Below the pieces are notes generated by a model that was not told the origin of the DNA, did no database searches, and was given only the letters and a program-made list of their open reading frames with translations. From Gadus chalcogrammus (taxonomy: Eukaryota; Chordata; Actinopteri; Gadiformes; Gadidae): a DNA stretch of 64,000 nucleotides. The position numbers and the translations under genes were made by a program. The stretch spans positions 18,576,059 to 18,640,058 of the forward strand of contig NC_079421.1 of NCBI RefSeq assembly GCF_026213295.1. The letters are read 5' to 3'. This document shows positions 39,168 to 50,620 of this stretch, in pieces. Within the stretch, counting starts at the first letter, position 1. Each line of letters starts with the position of its first letter.

Positions 39168-40399
39168 TGTAGTAAGGGGTTTAAAAAAAACTGTTACTTA
39201 CATTTTTTTAATCACAAGATGAAAAAGGCCTTCATGGTGTTGTAATGAGAGTGAACAACATATAACCATGTGCTATGGGTGGTCCATAAGACACAAATAA
39301 TCAAACTGATACATGCTCTTAATTACTTTCGCTACCTATTCATTCATACACACATGAAAGGGTATCTAAAACAAAACACTGACAATAATATGGTAGGTCT
39401 ACAATAAGAAGCAGGACTCTTTTGCGCACATTCCACCTTTATCTGTCTAATTTATGTTCCTCTGTTTGCAACAGGCATACAGCATTTTCTTCTTGATATT
39501 GATCAACAGCATTGGAGAAAATAAATGCATTAGGCCATTGAAAACATAGTGCTCAAGATGGGTTCGGGTGAACAGAGCTTGTCATAAATATGCATGCTGA
39601 AAATATGTTTCATGCAAGCCAAGTACGACGCATCGTAGGCTACTTTCTTAGAACTCATATTTTGAAAATGATTGTACAGGAATGACTGCTGTCGGCCAAA
39701 TATCGATTCTTACGCAAGAACAGAACTTCTTAATTCATTAATCTCCCTGAGCAATATCGATGCAGAAGGGTTTTCATGTGTCAAGCTGACTGACTGTTAC
39801 AAAATACTGTCGATAATCTATTTGTAATTTTATCATGACAAAAGAAAAAAAAAAACGCTAATTCACTTTATCCCAATGTCGTATATAATGACTTGGAGGA
39901 GCGGGGGGGCGGGGATTATTGGTTTGCAATCTTTGTTTAGTAGGCTACTGCTTGTGGTATTTTCTGTGTCATTGCCAACTACACGCGCCTTGCCCTTAAT
40001 GTGAATGGACATTTTTGTCACGGTTTTAATTTTTCTACATTTTCACAAAAGTGTTACTAACCCGTGCTATATTCAGTCTACTCTTGCCATTGTTGCAACT
40101 GCTGGTGGACGACTGGACTTCACCGGACGCCTAGAGACGGCGAAATGGTTCCGATTATGTACAGCTTTATGTTCTACCAAGATGTGATGCATGAGTGTTA
40201 ATTGTCCATAGAGGCGGAGCGAGAATTTTCCAAAATTCTTCGCAGATCTTTTGAATGCTTTCTAGTGTCAATACAGTCAATATCCACGAACCCTGTCTCT
40301 TTTAATGTATTTCGGATGTATAAGTGATGGCTTTAAACACTCCTCCATCGACGTATAAATAAGAACTGAAAACATGAAATAGGAGGCCCGGGCCGGCCA
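39168..40399. other. sequence between ar and the satellite element
   Basis: AT-rich sequence with no recognisable gene. It may be partly ar 3' untranslated region. The outer edge of the inverted repeat begins around 40350-40400. Confidence 0.5.
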
Positions 40400-40435
40400 C
40401 GACCTCAGAGGAGGACGGCCGAGCTCTCTGAGTGG

Positions 40436-40575
40436 CCAACGACGTGCGTCGCGTCGTAGGTCGCATTGGTCGCGTCGTAGGTCGCATTGGTCGCGTCGTA
40501 GGTCGCATTGGTCGCGACGTAGGTCGCTCGTCTGGCTGCTTTCAGTCGCTGTGGTCGCTGGCTGGCTTGGTCGCT
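40436..40575 (+). repeat. GGTCGC short-repeat cluster
   Basis: The unit CGTAGGTCGCATTGGTCGCG is iterated about three times at 40456-40516. It is followed by further GGTCGC and GTCGCT words. Such subterminal clusters often act as transposase binding sites in DNA transposons; here that role is an inference. Confidence 0.8.
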
Positions 40576-40782
40576 CAAAATCTATGGGCGGTCGTTTATC
40601 AGCTAATTTGCATGTTAAGGTAACTTAACAGGTTTTTTGAGACAGTTGAAGTACCAGAAAGCCATGCTCTCTGGCGAAAGCTTCCTATAGCTCTTTATTG
40701 CAAATATTATTTTTATATTTTTATATTGAAGTAGGCCTACAGTTTAAAATGATGAAATCGTTTGTCTATCAGTGTCAATAAA

Positions 40783-41041
40783 ATATATTAGTTGTAATTT
40801 GGGGCGGATTCAAATAATGTATTTTTAGATATTATATAACCTATTTATTTTGTTAAATGACAGTAAGCCTAATGAGGTATATTATACACAAAGTTCTTCG
40901 TTATAGAGTGATATATTAGTTGTAATTTGGGGAGTATTCAAATAATGTATTTTATATATTATATATAGCCTATTTGTTTTGTTAAATGTCATTAAGCCTA
41001 ATAAGGTATGTTATGCACAAAGTTCTTCGTTGTAGAGTGAT
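40783..41041 (+). repeat. 128-bp tandem duplication in the left arm
   Basis: Two copies in direct orientation, offset by 128 bp (marker TATTAGTTGTAATTTGGGG at about 40785 and 40913, and AAAGTTCTTCGTT at the end of each). The right arm has only one copy, so the duplication arose after the arms formed or was lost on the right. Confidence 0.85.
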
Positions 41042-41079
41042 ATAGGTTAATATAAGTGCAATATGTAGAAGAATTTGTC

Positions 41080-41150
41080 ACAGTGGTTCAAGCGGTAGTG
41101 ACGCCTGGTTAGTAATCAAGAAGGCGGTTCTTCGATTCTCTCCGGGGTCA
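41080..41150 (+). other. degenerate tRNA-like module in the left arm
   Basis: TGGTTCAAGCGGTAGTGAC (box-A-like), an anticodon-loop-like TTAGTAA and GGTTCTTCGATTCTC (box-B-like, with an insertion) follow each other at tRNA spacing. It aligns with the SINE head found inside the array. It is repeated inverted in the right arm at about 56225-56300. It is not a functional tRNA gene by stem pairing. Confidence 0.6.
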
Positions 41151-41837
41151 GATAAATTTCTGCTCTTTTAGTCAAACTTACTGACGCAATCGGCCTCTTT
41201 CATTTGAACATTTTTGTATGATTTAGTACGATGGTATGATAATTATACGGCGTAATGACGGGCTGCGACGCCTGGCTGGTATCGGCTGGCTGGCTGCGAC
41301 GACAGGCCCGGCTGTCTGCCGCTGGCCACTGGCCGCTGGCTGCGGCTGGCAGCTGGCTCTGGCAGGCTGACCGACTAGGTCGCGACCATAAAAGCGTCGC
41401 GACCCTTTTGGCGGCAAATAGGTCGCAACCAACCAGAGGTATGGCTGAATGAGCGACCTGTGGCAGCCAGCCATTGTCACCATGGCTGCTACCATAACAA
41501 AAAGCCTATATGTTATCAGTTAACATCTCATTGAACAGAATAAATACACGTGCGTCAGTAGTATAATAAAAACGTGCATACAATAATAGGCCTATTGGTC
41601 TATCCATCTATATTTAATTAATTTTAAATTAACTTTGCAATACAGTGATGTGTACACATTTATATTGATTATATTGTATAGCCTATTGATTTGTTAAATG
41701 TCAAAGACTAATAAAATATCCTATGAAGAAAGTTATAGTGTAATATACAACACTGTCGAAATGTATCGAATAAAATATAGGGGGTAACACCAGGGACGCG
41801 GGAAGTCAGTCCCAGGGGGGGTTGCTGAGAGAGAGTC

Positions 41838-41908
41838 TATATAATGACGTCATAATAAATGCTGCGCAACATCCATTGTTTACAGAGACGAGATGACGGG
41901 TGACGTCA
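41838..41908 (+). promoter_or_regulatory. TATA box abutting a perfect CRE, second CRE downstream
   Basis: TATATAA at 41838-41844 is directly followed by TGACGTCA at 41845-41852, and a second TGACGTCA occurs at 41901-41908. This is a promoter-like arrangement inside the element, just before the satellite begins. No open frame follows it. Confidence 0.5.
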
Positions 41909-42124
41909 CATTCAGGGCTCCACTCTGATAAACACTCTACTGGTGTGTAAAAATAGTTCTGCCAACTAGCCACTGTTATTCACAAACCTTAGCAAGTAAA
42001 CATTGTGGAAATTATGCCTGCTAACCCACTGGAGACCGAGGCTCAATTTCTGTGGAAAACACAATATCTTTAATTTTAAACGTAACGCTATCATGTCATA
42101 TATAACCACAGACATTTTTAAGTT

Positions 42125-42190
42125 ATAAATCTCAGTGGGAAGTGGAGAGAGCTGTGAGCGCAGGTGACCGGGGTTCAAGTCCGGTTGATG
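42125..42190 (+). other. B-box-like site, copy 1
   Basis: CTCAGTGGGAAGTGG at 42131 and a perfect RNA polymerase III B-box type word GGTTCAAGTCC at 42172-42182 sit at tRNA-like spacing. The same block recurs about 300 bp later. Confidence 0.5.
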
Positions 42191-42424
42191 TCGTCTGTTT
42201 CGGTTCGGATCTCTGCAAAAACGTAGACACTGTAGTTTTTTATTGGTCAACATGGAAAGAACATAAGAGTAACACTGTCGATATTTATCAAATAAAACAT
42301 AGGGGGTAACACTGTTGTTTTTTATTGGTCGTCATGAAAAAAAACATAAGGGGTAACACTGTTGTTTTTTATTGGCCATCATGAAAAAAAACATGATCAT
42401 CATATATAACCTCAGACATAATTA

Positions 42425-42500
42425 AAATACTAATCTCAGTGGGAAGTGGAGTGAGCTGTGAGCTTTCCTCCTGGAGACCGGGGTTCAAGTCCGGTTCATG
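42425..42500 (+). other. B-box-like site, copy 2
   Basis: The same CTCAGTGGGAAGTGG and GGTTCAAGTCC (42482-42492) as in copy 1. The wider flanks (ATATATAACC...CAGACAT before, GGTTCGGAT...AAAAACG after) also match, so a 250-300 bp segment was duplicated. Confidence 0.55.
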
Positions 42501-45500
42501 TCATCTGTTGGAAGACTCATATCTCTATTTCATGCGAATTATAAAGTCAAGCATAACCTTTGTGTTGTCTATATTCGGTGTCTTGATGGTGCATTAATAA
42601 GTTCGGAGGTTAACAACCTAAACAGCTCAGGTTCGGATCCCCGTAAAAACGTTGACAGGGGTACCACTGTCGATATTTATTGCTCAACATGGAAAAAACA
42701 TGAGGGGTAACTCTGTCGGATTTTATCGGACGTCGTGAAATAAACATAAGGGGTAGCGTTTTTATCAAATGAAACATAATGGGTAACACTGTTGTCTTTG
42801 TCAAATAAAATATAAGGGGTAACACTGTCGTAATTTATTGGTCGTAATGAAAAAAAACATATTCAAAAAAAGAAGAAAATTGGCGTTCTCAAATAAAATA
42901 TAAGGGGTATCACTGATGTTTTTCATCAGTCATCATGGGAAAAAAAACACAAGGGGTAACACTGTCGATATTTATCAAATAAAACATAGGGGGTAACACT
43001 GTTGTTTTTCTTTGGTCGTCATGAAAAAAAACACAAGGGGTAACACTGACGTTTTTATCAAATGAAACATGAGGGGTAACACTGTCGTTTTTATCAAATG
43101 AAACATAAGGGGTAACACTCGTTTTTTATCGGCCGTCATGAAAAAAACATAAGGGGTAACACTGTCGATATTTATCCATTAAAACATAGGGGGTAACACT
43201 GTCGTTTTCATCAAATGAAACATGAGGGGTGACACTGTCGTCTTTTATTGGTCAACATGGAAAAAACATGAGGGGTACCTCTGTCGTTTTTTATCGGCCG
43301 TCAAGAAATAAACATAAGGGGTAACACTGTCGATATATATCAAATAAAACATAGGGGGTAACACTGTGGTTTTTCTTTGGTCATGAAAAAAAACATAAGG
43401 GTTGAAAAAAAGCATAACTGTTGTTTTTTATTGGTCGTCATGAAAAAAAACATAATAGGTAACTTTGTTGTCTTTGTCAAATAAAATATAAGGGGTAACA
43501 CTGTCGTATTTTATTGGTCGTAATGAAAAAAAACATAAGGGGTAACACTGTCGATATTTATCAAATAAAACATAGGGGGTAACACTGTTGTTTTTTATTG
43601 GTCGTCATGAAAAAAAACATAAGGGTTGAAAAAAACCAGAACTGTTGTTTTTTATTGGTCGTCATGAAAAAAAAAATAAGGGGTTACACTGTTGTTTTTT
43701 ATTGGTCGTCATGAAAAAAAACATAAGGGGTAATACTGTTGTTTTTTATTGGTCGTCATGAAAAAAACCACAAGGGGTAACACTGTTGTTTTTTATTGGT
43801 CGTCATGAAAAAAACCATAAGGGGTTACACTGTTGTTTTTTATTGGTCGTCATGAAAAAAAACATAAGGGGTAACACTGTTGTTTTTTAAAAAAAACATA
43901 AGGGGTAATACTGTTGTTTTTTATTGGTCGTCATGAAAAAAAAAACAAGGGGTAACACTGTTGTTTTTTATTGGTCGTCATGAAAAAAAACATAAAGGGT
44001 AATACTGTTGTTTTTTATTGGTCGTCATGAAAAAAACCACAAGGGGTAAAACTGTTGTTTTTTATTGGTCGTCATGAAAAAAAACATAAGGGTTAAAAAA
44101 ATCATAACTGTTGTTTGTTATTGGTCGTCATGAAAAAAAACACAAGGGGTAACACTTTCGTTTTTTATTGGTCGTCATGAAAAAAAACATAAGGGGTAAC
44201 ACTGTTGTTTTTTATTGGTCGTCATGAAAAGAAACATAAGGGGTAACACTGTTGTTTTTTTATTGGTCGTCATGAATAAAAACATAAGGGGTAATACTGT
44301 TGTTTTTTATTGGTCGTCTTGAAAAAAAACATAATGGGTAACTTTGTTGTCTTTGTCAAATAATATAAGGGGTAAAACTGTCGTATTTTATTGGTCGTAA
44401 TGAAAAAAAACATAAGGGGTAACACTGTCGATATTTATCAAATAAAACATAGGGGGTAACACTGTTGTTTTTTATTGGTCGTCATGAAAAAAAACATAAG
44501 GGTTGAAAAAAAACAGAACTGTTGTTTTTTATTGGTCGTCATGAAAAAAAACATAAGGGGTTACACTGTTGTTTTTTATTGGTCGTCATGAAAAAAAACA
44601 TAAGGGGTAACACTGTTGTTTTTTATTGGTCGTCATGAAAAAAACCACAAGGGGTAACACTGTTGTTTTTTATTGGTCATCATGAAAAAATACATAAGGG
44701 GTAATACTGTTGTTTTTTATTGGTTGTCATGAAAAAAACCACAAGGGTTGAAAAAAAACATAACTGTTGTTTTTTATTGGTCGTCATGATAAAAAACATA
44801 AGGGGTTACACTGTTGTTTTTTATTGGTCGTCATGAAAAAAAACATAAGGGGTAACACTGTTGTTTTTTAAAAAAAACATAAGGGGTAATACTGTTGTTT
44901 TTTATTGGTCGTCATGAAAAAAAACACAAGGGGTAACAATGTTGTTTTTTATTGGTCGTCATGAAAAAAAACATAATGGGTAACACTGTCAATATTTATC
45001 AATTAAAACATAGGGGGTAACACTGTCGTTTTTTATTGGTCGTCATGATAAAAAACATAAGGGGTAACACTGTTGTTTTTTTATTGGTCGTCATGTATAA
45101 AAACATAAGGGGTAATACTGTTGTTTTTTATTAGTCGTCATGAAAAAAAACATAATGGGTAACTTTGTTGTCTTTGTCAAATAAAATATAAGGGGTAACA
45201 CTGTCGTATTTTATTGGTCGTAATGAAAAAAAACATAAGGGGTAACACTGTCGATATTTATCAAATAAAACATAGGGGGTAACACTGTTGTTTTTTATTG
45301 GTCGTCATGAAAAAAAACATAAGGGGTTATACTGTTGTTTTTTATTGGTCGTCATGAAAAAAAACATAAGGGGTAACACTGTTGTTTTTTATTGGTCGTC
45401 ATGAAAAAAAACACAAGGGGTAACACTGTTGTTTTTTATTGGTCGTCATGAAAAAAACCACAAGGGTTGAAAAAAACCATAACTATTGTTTTTTATTGGT

Positions 45501-46610
45501 CGTCATGATAAAAAACATAAGGGGTTACACTGTTGTTTTTTATTGGTCGTCATGAAAAAAAACATAAGGGGTAATACTGTTGTTTTTCATTGGTCGTCAT
45601 GAAAAAAACCACAAGGGGTAACATTGTTGTTTTTTATTGGTCGTCATGAAAAAAAACATAAGGGTTAAAAAAATCATAACTGTTGTTTTTTATTGGTCGT
45701 CATGAAAAAAAACACAAGGGGTAACACTGTCGTTTTTTATTGGTCGTCATGAAAAAAAACATAAGGGGTAACACTGTTGTTATTTATTGGTCGTCATGAA
45801 TAAAAACATAAGGGGTAATACTGTTGTTTTTTATTGGTCGTCTTGAAAAAAAACATAATGGGTAACTTTGTTGTTTTTGTCAAATAATATAAGGGGTAAC
45901 ACTGTCGTATTTTATTGGTCGTAATGAAAAAAAACATACAAAAAAAAAAAATGTCCTTCTCAAATAAAATATAAGGGGTATCACTGTTGTTTTTCATCAG
46001 TCATCATGGGAAAAAAACATAAGGGGTAACACTGTCGATATTTATTGGTCGTCATGAAAAAAAACACAAGGCGTAACACTGTTGTTTTTTAAAAAAAACA
46101 TAAGGGGTAATACTGTTGTTTTTTATTGGTCGTCATGAAAAAAAACATAAGGGGTAACACTGTTGTTTTTTTAAAAAAACATAAGGGGTAATACTGTTGT
46201 TTTTTATTGGTCGTCATGAAAAAAAACACAAGGGGTAACAATCTTGTTTTTTATTGGTCGTCATGAAAAAAAACATAAGGGGTAACACTGTTGTTTTTCG
46301 TTGGTCGTCATGAAAGAAAACATAAGGGGTAACACTGTTGTTTTTTATTGGTCGGCATGTAAAAAAACATAATTTTTTATTGGTCGTTATGAAAAAAAAC
46401 ATAATGGGTAACACTGTCGATATTTATCAATTAAAACATAGGGGGTAACACTGTCGTTTTTATCAAATGAAACATGAGGGGTGACACTGTTGTTTTTTAT
46501 TGGTCGTCAGTGTAACTGGTCGTCAGTGTAACTGTAACTGTGTAACTGGAGGGAGGTCTGGAGTAGGCCTAACTCTGCCATTTAGTTTGTTAATATATAT
46601 TTTATATTGT

Positions 46611-46740
46611 GTGGCGGTAGTAGCTCAGGTGGTAGAGCGGGTTGGCTGGTAACCTGAAGGTTGTTGGTTCGATCCCCGGCTTCACCAAGCAGAGTATCTA
46701 GGTGTATTTGACGAAGCACCTAACCCTGACTGATGTCGTG
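46611..46740 (+). mobile_element. tRNA-derived SINE-like copy 1 (3' truncated)
   Basis: Box A TAGCTCAGGTGGTAGAGCG and box B GGTTCGATCCC lie at normal spacing, with an anticodon-loop-like CTGGTAA (Thr GGT type). A unique tail ends at TGATGTCGTG, where the satellite resumes. Confidence 0.8.
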
Positions 46741-49700
46741 ACATAAGGGGTAATACAGTTGTTTTTTATTGGTCGTCATGAAAAAAAACATAAGGGATAA
46801 CACTGTTGTTTTTTGTTGGTCGTCATGAAAAAAAACATAAGGGGTAACACTGTTGTTTTTTATTGGTCGTCATGAAAAGAAACATAAGGGGTAACACTGT
46901 TGTTTTTTATTGGTCGTCTTGAAAAAAAACATAATGGGTAACTTTGTTGTCTTTGTCAAATAATATAAGGGGTAACACTGTCTTATTTTATTGGTCGTAA
47001 TGAAAAAGAACATATAAAAAAAAAAAAATGTCCTTCTCAAATAAAATATAAGGGGTATCAGTGTTGTTTTTCATCAGTCATCATGGGAAAAAAACATAAG
47101 GGGTAACACTGTCGATATTTATTGGTCGTCATGAAAAAAAACACAAGGGGTAACACTGTTGTTTTTTATTGGTCGTCATGAAAAAAAACATAAGGGGTAA
47201 CACTGTTGTTTTTTAAAAAAAACATAAGGGGTAATACTGTTGTTTTTTATTGGTCGTCATGAAAAAAAACACAAGGGGTAACACCTTGATACCACAGTTG
47301 TTTTTTATTGGTCGTCATGAAAAAAAACATAAGGGTTAAAAAAATCATAACTGTTGTTTTTTATTGGTCGTCATGAAAAAAAACACAAGGGGTAACACTG
47401 TCGTTTTTTATTGGTCGTCATGAAAAAAAACATAAGGGATAACACTGTTGTTTTTTGTTGGTCGTCATGAAAAAAAACATAAGGGGTAACACTGTTGTTT
47501 TTTATTGGTCGTCATGAAAAGAAACATAAGGGGTAACACTGTTGTTTTTTATTGGTCGTCTTGAAAAAAAACATAATGGGTAACTTTGTTGTCTTTGTCA
47601 AATAATATAAGGGGTAACACTGTCGTATTTTATTGGTTGTAATGAAAAAAAACATATAAAAAAAAAAAATGTCCTTCTCAAATAAAATATAAGGGGTATC
47701 ACTGTTGTTTTTCATCAGTCATCATGGGAAAAAAACATAAGGGGTAACACTGTCGATATTTATTGGTCGTCATGAAAAAAAACACAAGGGGTAACACTGT
47801 TGTTTTTTATTGGTCGTCATGAAAAAAAACACAAGGGGTAACACTGTCGTTTTTTATTGGTCGTCATGAAAAAAAACATAAGGGGTAACACTGTTGTTTT
47901 TTGTTGGTCGTCATGAAAAAAAACATAAGGGGTAACACTGTTGTTTTTTATTGGTCGTCATGAAAAGAAACATAAGGGGTAACACTGTTGTTTTTTTATT
48001 GGTCGTCATGAATAAAAACATAAGGGGTAATACTGTTGTTTTTTATTGGTCTTCTTGAAAAAAAACATAATGGGTAACTTTGTTGTTTTTGTCAAATAAT
48101 ATAAGGGGTAACACTGTCGTATTTTATTGGTCGTAATGAAAAAAAACATATAAAAAAAAAAAAATGTCCTTCTCAAATAAAATATAAGGGGTATCACTGT
48201 TGTTTTTCATCAGTCATCATGGGAAAAAAACATAAGGGGTAACACTGTCGATATTTATTGGTCGTCATGAAAAAAAACACAAGGGGTAACACTGTTGTTT
48301 TTTAAAAAAAACATAAGGGGTAATACTGTTGTTTTTTATTGGTCGTCATGAAAAGAAACATAAGGGGTAACACTGTTGTTTTTTATTGGTCGTCATGAAA
48401 AAAAACATAAGGGGTAACACTGTTGTTTTTTATTGGTCGTCATGAAAAAAAACATAAGGGGTAACACTGTCGTTTTTTATTGGTCGTCATGAAAAAAAAC
48501 ATAAGGGGTAACACTGTTGTTTTTTGTTGGTCGTCATGAAAAAAAACATAAGGGGTAACACAGTTGTTTTATATTGGTCGTCATGAAAAGAAACATAAGG
48601 GGTAACACTGTTGTTTTTTATTGGTCGTCATGAAAAAAAACATAAGGGGTAACACTGTTGTTTTTTATTGGTCGTCATGAAAAAAAACATAAGGGGTAAC
48701 ACTGTTGTTTTTTATTGGTCGTCATGAAAAAAAACATAAGGGTTGAAAAAAAACAGAACTGTTGTTTTTTATTGGTCGTCATGAAAAAAAACATAAGGGG
48801 TTACACTGTTGTTTTTTATTGGTCGTCATGAAAAAAAACATAAGGGGTAACACTGTTGTTTTTTATTGGTCGTCATGAAAAAAAACATAAGGGGTAACAC
48901 TGTTGTTTTTTATTGGTCGTCATGAAAAAAAACATAAGGGTTGAAAAAAAACAGAACTGTTGTTTTTTATTGGTCGTCATGAAAAAAAACATAAGGGGTT
49001 ACACTGTTGTTTTTTATTGGTCGTCATGAAAAAAAACATAAGGGGTAACACTGTTGTTTTTTATTGGTCGTCATGAAAAAAACCACAAGGGGTAACACTG
49101 TTGTTTTTTATTGGTCGTCATGAAAAAAAACATAAGGGGTTACACTGTTGTTTTTTATTGGTCGTCATGAAAAAAAACATAAGGGGTAACACTGTTGTTT
49201 TTTAAAACATAAGGGGTAATACTGTTGTTTTTTATTGGTCGTCATGAAAAAAAACACAAGGGGTAACAATGGTGTTTTTTATTGGTCATCATGAAAAAAA
49301 ACATAAGGGGTAACACTGTTGTTTTTTATTGGTCGTCTTGAAAAAAAACATAAGGGGTAATACTGTTGTTTTTCATTGGTCGTCATGAAAAAAACCACAA
49401 GGGGTAACACTGTTGTTTTTTATTGGTCGTCATGAAAAAAAACATAAGGGTTAAAAAAATCATAACTGTTGTTTTTTATTGGTTGTCATGAAAAAAAACA
49501 CAAGGGGTAACACTGTCGTTTTTTATTGGTCGTCATGAAAAAAAACATAAGGGGTAACACTGTTGTTTTTTGTTGGTCGTCATGAAAAAAAACATAAGGG
49601 GTAACACTGTTGTTTTTTATTGGTTGTCATGAAAAGAAACATAAGGGGTAACACTGTTGTTTTTTTATTGGTCGTCATGAATAAAAACATAAGGGGTAAT

Positions 49701-50490
49701 ACTGTTGTTTTTTATTGGTCTTCTTGAAAAAAAACATAATGGGTAACTTTGTTGTTTTTGTCAAATAATATAAGGGGTAACACTGTCGTATTTTATTGGT
49801 CGTAATGAAAAAAAACATATAAAAAAAAAAAATGTCCTTCTCAAATAAAATATAAGGGGTATCACTGTTGTTTTTCATCAGTCATCATGGGAAAAAAACA
49901 TAAGGGGTAACACTGTCGATATTTATTGGTCGTCATGAAAAAAAACACAAGGGGTAACACTGTTGTTTTTTAAAAAAAACATAAGGGGTAATACTGTTGT
50001 TTTTTATTGGTCGTCATGAAAAAAAACATAAGGGGTAACACTGTTGTTTTTTTAAAAAAACATAAGGGGTAATACTGTTGTTTTTTATTGGTCGTCATGA
50101 AAAAAAACACAAGGGGTAACAATGTTGTTTTTTATTGGTCGTCATGAAAAAAAACATAAGGGGTAACACTGTTGTTTTTCGTTGGTCGTCATGAAAGAAA
50201 AGATAAGGGGTAACACTGTTGTTTTTTATTGGTCGGCATGTAAAAAAACATAATTTTTTATTGGTCGTTATGAAAAAAAACATAATGGGTAACACTGTCG
50301 ATATTTATCAATTAAAACATAGGGGGTAACACTGTCGTTTTTATCAAATGAAACATGAGGGGTGACACTGTTGTTTTTTATTGGTCGTCAGTGTAACTGG
50401 TCGTCAGTGTAACTGTAACTGTGTAACTGGAGGGAGGTCTGGAGTAGGCCTAACTCTGCCATTATATTGTTAATATATATTTCATATTGT

Positions 50491-50620
50491 GTGGCGGTAG
50501 TAGCTCAGGTGGTAGAGCGGGTTGGCTGGTAACCTGAAGGTTGTTGGTTCGATCCCCGGCTTCACCAAGCAGAGTATCTAGGTGTATTTGACGAAGCACC
50601 TAACCCTGACTGATGTCGTG
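50491..50620 (+). mobile_element. tRNA-derived SINE-like copy 2 (3' truncated)
   Basis: Nearly identical to copy 1, including the upstream flank (GGAGGGAGGTCTGGAGTAGG) and the same downstream junction with the satellite. Confidence 0.8.

Larger units (their letters stand above)
40400..41484 (+). repeat. left inverted arm of the satellite element
   Basis: Its sequence, read inverted, reappears at 55899-56735. Shared landmarks are the inner end CAGCCAGCCATTGTCACCAT, the Leu/Gly-like GC-rich block around 41260-41410, the tRNA-like module at 41080-41150, AT-rich sequence, and the outer GTCGC cluster with GAGCTCTCTGAGTGGCCAAC. The left arm is longer because it has a 128-bp tandem duplication (40783-41041) and extra GGTCGC repeats. 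Confidence 0.88.

Noticed and set aside
46611..46740. A genuine tRNA gene
   Set aside because: Boxes A and B are good, but the anticodon stem and acceptor stem do not pair properly, and the sequence continues into a SINE-like tail found in four copies.
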